This document shows, one piece after another, positions 26,525 to 34,720 of a DNA stretch of 64,000 nucleotides. Source of the DNA: Scybalousia_A sp964639765 (GTDB lineage Bacteria > Bacteroidota > Bacteroidia > Bacteroidales > P3). The translations under genes and the position numbers were made by a program. Below the pieces are notes generated by a model, which made no database searches, was not told where the DNA came from, and saw only the letters and a list, made by a program, of their open reading frames with translations. The stretch covers positions 1 to 64,000 of the forward strand of contig CAZXEN010000004.1 in assembly GCA_964639765.1 (NCBI GenBank), in the 5' to 3' direction. How positions within the stretch are numbered: position 1 is the stretch's first letter; each line of letters opens with the position of its first letter.

Positions 26525-27952
26525 ATGGCAACATATAACAATGTAGTAGAGATTAGACGATATATACTTCAGAAGTTGGCAAAAATGATTTATGAAGGAA
26601 ATGTTGAAGAGAAGATAGACCGTCTTCCTTTTGACATGTACGGAAAGAAAACTGAACACACTCGTTGCTGTATTCACAAGGCAAGAGCAGAAGCCAAATA
26701 CAAGACCATGGCTATTCTGGGATTCAACACAGATGATGAAGTTGATGAGTTTGACAACCTTTCCCATTATGTGGAGTTGGCAAAACAAAGGGAAAAAAGC
26801 ACGGAAGTGATGCTTACTGTTGTAGATGAGGCATGTTCTTCCTGTGTAAAAAGTTCGTATATTGTTACCAATCTGTGCCGTTCCTGTATAGCACATCCTT
26901 GCACATACGCCTGCAAAAAAGGAGCAATGATAAAACATGAGAATTCACAAGCACACATAGATACAGAAAAATGTATCAACTGCGGATTGTGTATGCAGGC
27001 TTGTCCTTATCATGCAATCATTTTCCAGCCTGTCCCTTGTGAAGAAGCGTGTCCTGTAGGAGCAATAAGCAAAAGAGAGGACGGAGTGGAGCACATAGAT
27101 CCAGAGAAATGTATATACTGCGGAAAATGTATGGTTGCCTGTCCTTTTGGAGCTATCTTTGAAAAAAGTTTTATGTTTGAAATAATCAACGCAATAAAAC
27201 AGAAGAAAGAAGTGATAGCAATGGTTGCTCCGTCTTTGGGCGGTCAGTTCAACCAGCCATACGGCAAAGTCCTTACTGCAATAAAGAAGATAGGCTTCAC
27301 TGATGTTGTGGAGGTGGCAAAGGGTGCCAACATGACAACAGAAAACGAAACACGTGAGTTTGAGGAACGAATGGAAAAAGGAGAAAAGTTTATGACTACT
27401 TCATGCTGTGCTGCATGGAGAGAGTTGTACAAAAAACATCTTCCGGAAATACAGCCATACGTTTCAGATGCTCTTACTCCTATGGGTTATACTGCAAAAT
27501 GGCTTAGAGAGACAAAGAAAGATGCTATCCTTGTGTTTGTTTCTCCTTGTGTAGGAAAAAGAAGCGAGTGTCATACCAATCCAGATGTCAATTATGTTCT
27601 TTCATACGAAGAGTTGGAAGCTTTGTTCAAGGCTGCTGAAATAGATATTGCTTCCTTGGAAGAGACAGTTCTGGACAATACCATTCTTGGACACGGAAGA
27701 GGTTTTGCAATGGTGGCAGGTGTTACAGCTTCTGTGAAAGCCACTGCCAAAAATCCTGAGATAATAAGCGACGTGGTGATAGACGGACTGACAAAACAAA
27801 ACATCAGGGACCTTAAATTGTGGGCAAAGAAAGGCGAAGCACCAGGAAACTTTATTGAGGTTATGTCTTGTCCTGGAGGCTGTGTAAATGGTTGCGATAC
27901 AATCAATATGCCAAAGCCTGCAGCACGCCAGATACTTCCTACAACAAAATAA
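26525..27952 (+). CDS. [FeFe] hydrogenase, group B monomeric type
   Basis: Cytoplasmic iron hydrogenase of 475 residues, probably disposing of reductant as H2 or sensing redox. Two [4Fe-4S] ferredoxin motifs (CINCGLCMQACPYH; CIYCGKCMVACPFG) follow a Cys-rich N-terminal region. The three H-cluster signatures are present in the variant form of group B enzymes: TSCCAAW (about 291, Ala replacing the usual Pro), PCVGKRSEC (about 341) and SCPGGCVNGC (about 449). All four H-cluster cysteines are present. No hydE, hydF or hydG maturases and no NuoEF-like partners are in the window. It is flanked by an unrelated divergent gene and by a co-oriented M16 peptidase 36 nt downstream. Confidence 0.93.
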   Translation: MATYNNVVEIRRYILQKLAKMIYEGNVEEKIDRLPFDMYGKKTEHTRCCIHKARAEAKYKTMAILGFNTDDEVDEFDNLSHYVELAKQREKSTEVMLTVVDEACSSCVKSSYIVTNLCRSCIAHPCTYACKKGAMIKHENSQAHIDTEKCINCGLCMQACPYHAIIFQPVPCEEACPVGAISKREDGVEHIDPEKCIYCGKCMVACPFGAIFEKSFMFEIINAIKQKKEVIAMVAPSLGGQFNQPYGKVLTAIKKIGFTDVVEVAKGANMTTENETREFEERMEKGEKFMTTSCCAAWRELYKKHLPEIQPYVSDALTPMGYTAKWLRETKKDAILVFVSPCVGKRSECHTNPDVNYVLSYEELEALFKAAEIDIASLEETVLDNTILGHGRGFAMVAGVTASVKATAKNPEIISDVVIDGLTKQNIRDLKLWAKKGEAPGNFIEVMSCPGGCVNGCDTINMPKPAARQILPTTK

Positions 27953-27988
27953 AACAGGAAAAAAATTAATTAAAACATATAAACAAAC

Positions 27989-30904
27989 ATGAAAAAAACA
28001 CTTATCAAAAGCTTTGCATTGGTAGTATTGGTTTTTGTGGCTTTTACTCTTAATGCACAAAATTTCAAAAAGCAGACATATAAGAATGACCCTATGAATG
28101 TTATTCATTATACGCTTGACAATGGTTTGGAAGTCTTTCTTTCTGTCAATAAAGATGTTCCAAGAATACAAACCTACATAGCCGTAAGAGTAGGAAGCAA
28201 AAACGACCCTTCTGAAAGCACAGGTCTTTCTCATTATCTTGAGCACCTTATGTTCAAGGGAACAACTTCCTTCGGCACTCTCAACTGGCAAGAAGAACAA
28301 AAGTATATAAAAGAAATAGAACGTCTGTATGAAGTTTATAACCACACCACAGACCCTCAGAAGCGTACGGAGATTTATCATCAGATAGATTCTGTTTCCT
28401 ATATAGCTTCAAAGTATGCTATTCCTAACGAATACGACAAGATGATGTCTTTGATAGGAGCACAGGGAACAAACGCTTTTACTTCCAATGATATGACTGT
28501 TTATCAGGAAGACATACCTTCCAATGAGCTTGAACGCTGGCTGAAAGTGGAAGGAGACAGATTTGCAGACCCTGTATTCCGTCTGTTCCACACAGAGTTG
28601 GAAGCCGTTTATGAAGAGAAGAACATGGGAATGGCAAACGACGGAAGAAAAGTCTATGAGGCTTTGAACCTTGCCCTTTATCCTAATCACCCGTACGGAA
28701 CACAGACAACAATAGGAACAATAGAACACTTGAAGAACCCTTCTCTGGACAATATCAAGAAACACTTTGAGACATATTATGTTCCAAACAACTATTGCAT
28801 TGCCATGAGTGGAGACTTTGATCCTGAAGAAACCATAAAACTTATCAACAAATACTTTGGCAAAATACCTGCAAAGAAAGTGCCTGAGTTCAAACCTATA
28901 AAAGAACCTGCCATAACAGAGGTAAAGAAAGTGGATGTGTGGGGCTTGGACGCAGAAAACATAAGAATAGGTTTCCGTATTGATGCTGGAAACGGAAGCA
29001 GGGAGGTTTTGCTTGCTTCTCTTATGGACAGAATACTTAGCAACGGCAGCTGTGGTCTGATAGACGAGAACATCAACCAGAAACAACTTACCATGTATGC
29101 AGGAAGCGGTGTAAGTGCCTTGAACGACTATTCTGCTTTCTTGCTTGTGGGTATGCCTAAGCAAGGACAGAGCCTTGACGAGGTAAAAGACCTTCTTTTA
29201 AAACAGATAGACATCTTCAAGTCAGGCAATTGGGACGAAAGCCTTCTTACAGCAGCCATCAACAACCTTAAACTTGACGAGATGAAAGGTTTGGAAAGCA
29301 ACGAGAACCGTGCTATGAGCATCATCAGTGCTTACCTTGCTCATCAGGATTGGCAGGACGCTGTCAATGAGACAGAAGAGATGTCCAAGATAACCAAACA
29401 GGAACTTATAGACTTTGCAAAACGCATATTCAAAGACAACAACTATGTAGTAATCTACAAACGACAGGGAGAACCAAAAGAGGTTACCAAGGTGGAAAAA
29501 CCAGCCATTACTCCTGTTGTTATGAACAGAGACGTTGAGAGTCCTTTCCTTACAGATGTCAAGAATATGAAAGTTAAGTCAATAGAGCCTGTCTTTGTTG
29601 ATTACGAAAAAGATTTGCAAAAAGGCAAACTTAAGAAAGGTTCAGAAGTTCTTTACGTTGAAAACAAACAAAACGGAAGATTTCAGTTGAATTTCCGTTA
29701 TGATTTTGGTCTTCGTTACAACAAAATGGCAGGTGTTTGCGATTATGCTACAGACTATCTGGAAAGCACCAACCGTTCTCTTGCCCAGATAAAAAGAGAG
29801 ATGTATGACATAGCATGCGACTACAATATCTCTATGGGAGGAAGCGAATACTGCACTGTTTCCCTTGAAGGTCTTACAGAAAATATGGAAAAGGCTTTGA
29901 ATATTGTTGAAGACATACTTAACAATCCAAAGATTAGCGAAGAGGTGATAGAAAACGTAAAAATGGATATCTTCAAATCACGTACAAATGCCAAGGCTAA
30001 CCAAAACCGTTGTTTCTCTCGTCTGGTATCATACGCCAACTATGGTGACGCAAGCAAAAGATACGTTCCTACTGATGAAGAAATCAATTCTCTAAGTGCA
30101 GGTATGGTTATTTCCATGCTTAAACAGATGACCGACCAGAAACAGACCATTCTTTTCTATGGCAGCAAGAAGATGAAAGATGTTATCAAACTTCTGGACA
30201 AATCCCACAAGGTGAATACAAAGAAATCCATGCTTATCAAACAGGCAGACTACGACTATCAGCCTACAACAGAAAACAAGGTGTATTTTGTACACTACAA
30301 TGCTAAACAGTCTCTTTGCAGACAACTTACAACCATAGACAACACCTATGACGAGTCCCTTACTCCAAAAGTGGATTTATACAATGAATATTTTGGAGGA
30401 AGCATGAACTCCATCGTATTTCAGGAAATAAGAGAGAAACGTTCTTTGGCTTATTCTGCTGCTGCTTACTTTGTTTCTCCAAGCGAGAAAGACAAGAAAT
30501 ACTTGAACTTCTCTCATATAGGAACACAAAACGACAAACTTATAGATGCTTTGGGTGCTTTCACAGACCTGTTTGAGAATATGCCTGTGTCTGAGCAGAA
30601 CTTCAATATTTCAAAACAAAGTCTTTTAGCTTCCTATTGTACCAACCGTACAAGAAAGATGGGTATCATCTCTTCTTATCTTTACACACAGAAGATGGGC
30701 TTGCAAAACGGCTGGCAACAAAAAGAATACAATACCATAAAGTCTCTTACCCTTGACGATGTATTGGATTTCAACAAAAAATATATCAAAGGCAAGAAAC
30801 GTACTGTCGTTGTTCTTGGCAACGAAGAAGAAATAGACCTGGAAGGCTTGAAAGCATTTGGCAATGTCCAGAAACTTGACCTTGAAACAATCTTCGGTTA
30901 CTAA
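27989..30904 (+). CDS. M16 family zinc metallopeptidase, exported
   Basis: A 971-residue protein with a signal peptide (MKKTLIKSFALVVLVFVAFT, then LNAQ). The inverted zinc motif HYLEH (about residue 80) with the downstream glutamate of ELEAVYEEKNMG marks the active half of a pitrilysin/insulinase-type peptidase. The protein contains two M16 repeats, of which the C-terminal one lacks the zinc site and is typical of the inactive half. Likely periplasmic peptide degradation. A strong terminator follows at 30925. Confidence 0.92.
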   Translation: MKKTLIKSFALVVLVFVAFTLNAQNFKKQTYKNDPMNVIHYTLDNGLEVFLSVNKDVPRIQTYIAVRVGSKNDPSESTGLSHYLEHLMFKGTTSFGTLNWQEEQKYIKEIERLYEVYNHTTDPQKRTEIYHQIDSVSYIASKYAIPNEYDKMMSLIGAQGTNAFTSNDMTVYQEDIPSNELERWLKVEGDRFADPVFRLFHTELEAVYEEKNMGMANDGRKVYEALNLALYPNHPYGTQTTIGTIEHLKNPSLDNIKKHFETYYVPNNYCIAMSGDFDPEETIKLINKYFGKIPAKKVPEFKPIKEPAITEVKKVDVWGLDAENIRIGFRIDAGNGSREVLLASLMDRILSNGSCGLIDENINQKQLTMYAGSGVSALNDYSAFLLVGMPKQGQSLDEVKDLLLKQIDIFKSGNWDESLLTAAINNLKLDEMKGLESNENRAMSIISAYLAHQDWQDAVNETEEMSKITKQELIDFAKRIFKDNNYVVIYKRQGEPKEVTKVEKPAITPVVMNRDVESPFLTDVKNMKVKSIEPVFVDYEKDLQKGKLKKGSEVLYVENKQNGRFQLNFRYDFGLRYNKMAGVCDYATDYLESTNRSLAQIKREMYDIACDYNISMGGSEYCTVSLEGLTENMEKALNIVEDILNNPKISEEVIENVKMDIFKSRTNAKANQNRCFSRLVSYANYGDASKRYVPTDEEINSLSAGMVISMLKQMTDQKQTILFYGSKKMKDVIKLLDKSHKVNTKKSMLIKQADYDYQPTTENKVYFVHYNAKQSLCRQLTTIDNTYDESLTPKVDLYNEYFGGSMNSIVFQEIREKRSLAYSAAAYFVSPSEKDKKYLNFSHIGTQNDKLIDALGAFTDLFENMPVSEQNFNISKQSLLASYCTNRTRKMGIISSYLYTQKMGLQNGWQQKEYNTIKSLTLDDVLDFNKKYIKGKKRTVVVLGNEEEIDLEGLKAFGNVQKLDLETIFGY

Positions 30905-30924
30905 GAATCACATATATATAACCA

Positions 30925-30964
30925 AAAGGGCGGTATTTCCAAAATACCACCCTTTCTTTTTTTT
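30925..30964 (+). terminator. Rho-independent terminator of the M16 gene
   Basis: AAAGGGCGGTATTT pairs with AAATACCACCCTTT with one bulge or mismatch, followed by a long T tract. Confidence 0.85.
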
Positions 30965-31055
30965 ATACTCTCAAAAAACTATACCTTAAAAAATCTGAGT
31001 TTTAAGTTTAGTTATTTACTCTATGCTGCTTATTTTTCATATCTTTATCATAAAA

Positions 31056-31667
31056 ATGGTTTACGGTTACATCAGAGTAAGTAGCGACAAGCAGACGGTT
31101 GAGAACCAACGCTTCGAAATCAACAAGTTCTGTGAGAAGCAGAACATCGTCATCAATGACTGGATAGAGGAAACCATCAGTGGCACACGGAACTACACCA
31201 AGCGGCAACTTGGCAGCCTGCTGAAGAAAATCAACAAGGATGACATCATCATCTGCAGCGAGTTGTCGCGATTAGGAAGGAACCTCTTTATGATTATGGA
31301 GATACTGAACATCTGCATGACCAAAGAGTGCCGTGTCTGGACTATCAAGGACAACTACCGCCTTGGCGATGACATTCAAAGCAAAGTCCTTGCCTTTGCA
31401 TTCGGCCTGTCCGCAGAGATTGAGCGCAACCTTATCAGCCAGCGAACCAAAGAGGCTTTAGCAAGGAAGAAGGCGGAAGGAGTTGTTCTTGGTCGCCCCA
31501 AAGGGAAGAAAAGCAGTCCCGATAAGTACAAGTTGTCTGGAAAAGAAGTCCTTATCAAAGAGCTTCTGAAGAACGGAACTTCCAAGAGGAAAATAGCAAA
31601 GATATGCAAGTGTGATAGGAATACGCTTGATAGATTTATTGTTTTGAAAGGATTGGCAGATAACTAA
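31056..31667 (+). CDS. Serine recombinase, Mpi-like invertase
   Basis: A resolvase/invertase-type recombinase of about 203 residues. The catalytic motif YIRVSS opens the protein (Ser about residue 9). ELSRLGRN, the long E-helix region (KVLAFAFGLSAEIERNLISQ) and a C-terminal helix-turn-helix (SKRKIAKICKCDRNTLDRF) follow. From memory, the sequence strongly resembles Mpi, the global DNA invertase of Bacteroides fragilis. I start at MVYGYIRVSS; the upstream extension to 31023 is not homologous. The GC content is higher than that of the neighbours, which suggests transfer. No obvious invertible promoter adjoins it. Candidate substrates are the 46-bp inverted repeats at 45054/46025. Confidence 0.9.
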   Translation: MVYGYIRVSSDKQTVENQRFEINKFCEKQNIVINDWIEETISGTRNYTKRQLGSLLKKINKDDIIICSELSRLGRNLFMIMEILNICMTKECRVWTIKDNYRLGDDIQSKVLAFAFGLSAEIERNLISQRTKEALARKKAEGVVLGRPKGKKSSPDKYKLSGKEVLIKELLKNGTSKRKIAKICKCDRNTLDRFIVLKGLADN

Positions 31668-31740
31668 TGAGCGATTTGGCATTTGCCCAATCGCTTCACG
31701 TTCGGTCATCTGTAAACAAGTTTGCAATGGCTCTCACTTA
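31668..31740 (+). other. Hairpin downstream of the recombinase gene
   Basis: AGCGATT...AATCGCT at 31671-31696 forms a stem without a clean T tract. It may end the recombinase transcript weakly. Confidence 0.35.
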
Positions 31741-31850
31741 ACCAGCGAATTTTACACACTTTTTTGTAACAATAAAAAAAAAACGAGTGCTGAAAACTAT
31801 CCAGCACCCGTTTGATTTTGATGATTTATAGTGTTTTATTTCACCTCTTC
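31741..31850 (-). repeat. Inverted 110-bp copy of the dnaK terminator locus without the island
   Basis: Read on the minus strand, this begins with the last dnaK codons (GAAGAGGTG), continues through the dnaK terminator with one substitution relative to 12222-12298, and then runs straight into GTTACAAAAAAGTGTGTAAA and onward, which at the main locus lies at 21074-21103 beyond the type I island. It is thus a copy of what the site looks like unoccupied. A GC-rich, unassigned stretch follows to 32170. Confidence 0.85.
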
Positions 31851-32261
31851 TAATATAATCGGTACTGGTTATCAGGATTTTCCAATTTTGTGGTACAATA
31901 ATGGAACAAAAACAAGGCTTTTACTCCATTTTTTACCGGTTAGCTCTTATCTGAAAATAGTGTCTGGCCACCGGGTTGTCTGGTTGCGTCACCCCGAAAA
32001 ATACCGACAAGTTCCCGAGTGTCGATGTGGTTCGACAGGTTGCATCGGGGTTCAACCGGTTGCATCAGTGTGCATAGGTGGGGAGGATGGAGGAATCAGT
32101 GAGGGCTTCGGAGATAATGGTGGAGATGGAGGTGTTGGCGAAGTCGGGGTTGGAAGTACGACACTGCTATAAAATGAAAAAAAATCATTAAAACATCGAA
32201 TGCTGCACAATAATTCTAATATATCTACGTTTATTTTGTTGTTTCATATATAGATAAAGAT
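31851..32261. other. Non-coding or degenerate stretch, partly GC-rich
   Basis: About 410 bp with no credible gene. 31960-32170 is clearly GC-richer than anything around it (GGTTGCATCGGGGTTC, GGTGGAGATGGAGGTG). The minus strand reads SNPDFANTSISTIISEALTD but meets stops on both sides. I cannot identify it. Confidence 0.4.
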
Positions 32262-32483
32262 ATGACAGAAAATAAAGACCTAAACCGGTTAAAGGTTATT
32301 CTGGCGGAAAAAAAGAAAACAAATCTTTGGCTTTCCAAAGAATTGGGATGTGCTCCTACAACTGTTTCAAAATGGTGTACAAATACATCACAACCACCGT
32401 TGGAAATGCTGATGAAGATATCCAAACTCCTTAATGTAGAACTCTCCGAATTGGTGAGATTTGAAGAATTGGAGAATAACTAA
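32262..32483 (+). CDS. XRE-family HTH regulator of the restriction cluster
   Basis: A 73-residue Cro/C1-type helix-turn-helix (LSKELGCAPTTVSKWCTNTS at 23-42, then PPLEMLMKISKLLNVELSEL). It sits immediately upstream of the two DNA methyltransferases on the same strand, with about 20 nt between its stop and their chosen start. It is well placed to act as a controller protein that delays restriction until methylation is established. That role is inferred from position. Confidence 0.85.
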   Translation: MTENKDLNRLKVILAEKKKTNLWLSKELGCAPTTVSKWCTNTSQPPLEMLMKISKLLNVELSELVRFEELENN

Positions 32484-32505
32484 GTCTTTTGTAAAAAACC
32501 GAACA

Positions 32506-33705
32506 ATGCCTAAGAACATATATATAGAGACGGCAATTTTTAGTCCAATTATTGAATCCCAGAGAACATCTTTCTTTGACTCATTAGGAACCAAAGTCAA
32601 TAATGGGAAAATTAAACTATCATACTCTGACAAGAATTATAAATGTATGCCTTATTTAGATTCTGTTTTGGAGTCAAAAACACAGGGTTTGTCATTTTTC
32701 TCGGGAGGAGGTGGATTAGATATTGGTGCTCAGATGGCTGGAATAAAGGTCTTAACCAGTCTTGATTTTGAGAAAGATGCTGTTGCAACTCTTAAGGCAA
32801 ACAAATTTTTTAATCATACCAGTCATCGTCTTGACGATATTAGAAATGTAAAGGCGAGCGATTTTAGTCAAATTTTGAAGAAGAACAATCCGGAGAAATT
32901 AGTATTGCTGGGAGGACCTCCGTGTCAACCATTCTCGAAAGCAGGATATTGGAAAACTCTATCACAGAGATTGGGACCAGACGACCCTCGTAATATGATT
33001 GGTAGTTATCTGGGTATAATTGACGACATAAGACCAGACGGTTTTATTTTGGAAAATGTCGAAAGCATCTTACACCCTCACAACATTCAGGCTGTTGAAG
33101 ACCTTGCTAATGCTTTGGAACAAATGAACTATAACTATGTTCTAATTAAAGCTAACGCTTGTGATTATGGAGTTCCACAAAGGAGAAAAAGAGTATTCTT
33201 CATCGCTTCAAAAAAAGAAATACACGGCGTTCCAATTGAAACCAATTCCGAAATGGGAGAAAACGGGAAACCACCTTATGAACGAGTAATAGACTGGATA
33301 GGTCGATTTGATGTTCCAGAACTTGTCTCGGAAATAGATGGAACAGAAGGTCTCCATCACGATGCACTCATCCAAGTCCCTCCTGGAAGTAATTATATTG
33401 CATTATCGGAAAAAAGAGGACATATTCCAGGTCTATTCAAATCTGGAACAAGATATTGGACATTTTTGTTGAAACTGCATCCATATCTTCCATCTTGGAC
33501 AATTATTGCCCAACCCGGGCATTGGGAAGGTCCGTTTCATTGGAATAATAGAAGACTCCGAAATTGTGAATTGGCAGCAATACAAACCTTCCCTTTGGAC
33601 TATAAATTTGTAGGTAGTCCACGTTCTGTTCATAAGCAAATTGGCAATGCAGTACCTTGCCTACTGGCCCAAAAAATGTGTTCATTCCTAAAAGAGATTG
33701 TATAA
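32506..33705 (+). CDS. DNA (cytosine-5) methyltransferase, first of a pair
   Basis: A methyltransferase of about 399 residues transferring a methyl group from AdoMet to cytosine C5. Motif I SFFSGGGGLDIGAQMAG (about 65-80), motif IV GGPPCQPFSKAG with catalytic Cys (about 140), motif VI FILENVESI, motif VIII YGVPQRRKRVFFIAS and motif X KQIGNAVP are all present. I use ATG 32506 (MPKNIYIETA); an upstream TTG-started extension overlaps the HTH gene end. The target-recognition region contains RYWTFLLKLHPYLPSWTI, shared with the next gene, so the pair arose by duplication or recognises related half-targets. It overlaps none of its neighbours and the next ATG begins at 33706. Confidence 0.95.
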   Translation: MPKNIYIETAIFSPIIESQRTSFFDSLGTKVNNGKIKLSYSDKNYKCMPYLDSVLESKTQGLSFFSGGGGLDIGAQMAGIKVLTSLDFEKDAVATLKANKFFNHTSHRLDDIRNVKASDFSQILKKNNPEKLVLLGGPPCQPFSKAGYWKTLSQRLGPDDPRNMIGSYLGIIDDIRPDGFILENVESILHPHNIQAVEDLANALEQMNYNYVLIKANACDYGVPQRRKRVFFIASKKEIHGVPIETNSEMGENGKPPYERVIDWIGRFDVPELVSEIDGTEGLHHDALIQVPPGSNYIALSEKRGHIPGLFKSGTRYWTFLLKLHPYLPSWTIIAQPGHWEGPFHWNNRRLRNCELAAIQTFPLDYKFVGSPRSVHKQIGNAVPCLLAQKMCSFLKEIV

Positions 33706-34719
33706 ATGAAATATCGAGTTTTAAGTTTATTTTCTGGTTGTGGGGGTTTAGATTTAGGTTTTAAAAAAGCAGGGTTCCACACAGTGTTAGCAACAGATGT
33801 GTGGGATGTGGCTTGTAAAAGTCTGGAATTAAACAATGCAGCGGACAAAATAATCTGTGGTGATGTTAGAAATCTAGATTTCAAGAAATACAATGGGAAA
33901 GTTGATATGGTAATAGGAGGTCCTCCTTGCCCACCATATAGTCAAACTCGGCACTATCTTGTTGATAAAGTTGGCGGATTTCAAGATGAAAAGGCAGGTT
34001 TTGCCGTTCCTGAATATTTTAGGGCAATCAAAGAGATAAAACCCAAAATGTTCCTTTTTGAAAATGTTGATGGTTTTACATTTAAGACATATAAGGAACC
34101 GATGGAGTTTGTGCAAGAGCAAGCACAAAAATTAAGATATAATATTACTTATAAGGTTGTAAATGCAGCAAATTATGGTGTCCCACAAACACGGAAAAGA
34201 TTTATTTGTGTTGGAATAAAAAAAGAATTTGGTTCTTTTGTGTTTCCTTTAGAGACCCACTCTGATAATCCCCAAAAAGGAGTAAAACCTTGGGTTACCT
34301 GCAGAGAGGTATTATCAGATTTTGACACCATTTCAGAAGAAGAAAAATTGCAAAGACCGGGTTCAAAGGACTACGAACTGTTGTTGCAGATACCCCCTGG
34401 TGATAATTATCTGTTTTTTACGGAGAAAAGGGGACATCCGAATCCGATTTTTAAGTGGAAATCAAGATATTGGACTTTCCTGTTGAAATTATCTCCTGAT
34501 AGACCCTCTTGGACAATTCAGGCTAGTTTCTCAAATAACCAAGGTCCGTTTCATTGGCGTAATAGATTTCTCCGAATCGAAGAAATCAAGCGAATCCAGA
34601 CATTTGACGATGATTACAAATTGTCCGGCGACTTTAAGGAGCAATGGAGGCAGGTTGGTAATGCTGTACCAGCTCAACTTGCGTATGTTTTTGCAAAGGA
34701 AATAAAAAAATACTTATAA
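33706..34719 (+). CDS. DNA (cytosine-5) methyltransferase, second of a pair
   Basis: A 337-residue methyltransferase starting at the base after the first enzyme's stop. Motif I SLFSGCGGLDLGFKKAG begins at about residue 5. Motif IV GGPPCPPYSQTRHY carries the catalytic Cys (about 75) in the PCPP form, with motif VI LFENVDGF, motif VIII YGVPQTRKRFICVG and motif X RQVGNAVPAQ. The target-recognition segment RYWTFLLKLSPDRPSWTI matches its neighbour. Two tandem m5C enzymes plus McrB/McrC-like genes are the hallmark of BsuMI- and LlaJI-type systems, where each methyltransferase modifies one strand or form of the target. Confidence 0.95.
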   Translation: MKYRVLSLFSGCGGLDLGFKKAGFHTVLATDVWDVACKSLELNNAADKIICGDVRNLDFKKYNGKVDMVIGGPPCPPYSQTRHYLVDKVGGFQDEKAGFAVPEYFRAIKEIKPKMFLFENVDGFTFKTYKEPMEFVQEQAQKLRYNITYKVVNAANYGVPQTRKRFICVGIKKEFGSFVFPLETHSDNPQKGVKPWVTCREVLSDFDTISEEEKLQRPGSKDYELLLQIPPGDNYLFFTEKRGHPNPIFKWKSRYWTFLLKLSPDRPSWTIQASFSNNQGPFHWRNRFLRIEEIKRIQTFDDDYKLSGDFKEQWRQVGNAVPAQLAYVFAKEIKKYL

Positions 34720-34720
34720 T

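Noticed and set aside
28409..29164. 251-residue minus frame inside the M16 gene
   Set aside because: Antisense shadow with no family features.
31831..32172. 113-residue plus frame
   Set aside because: Its start lies in the inverted dnaK-terminator copy and the Gly/Val-rich tail is a product of the GC-rich patch.
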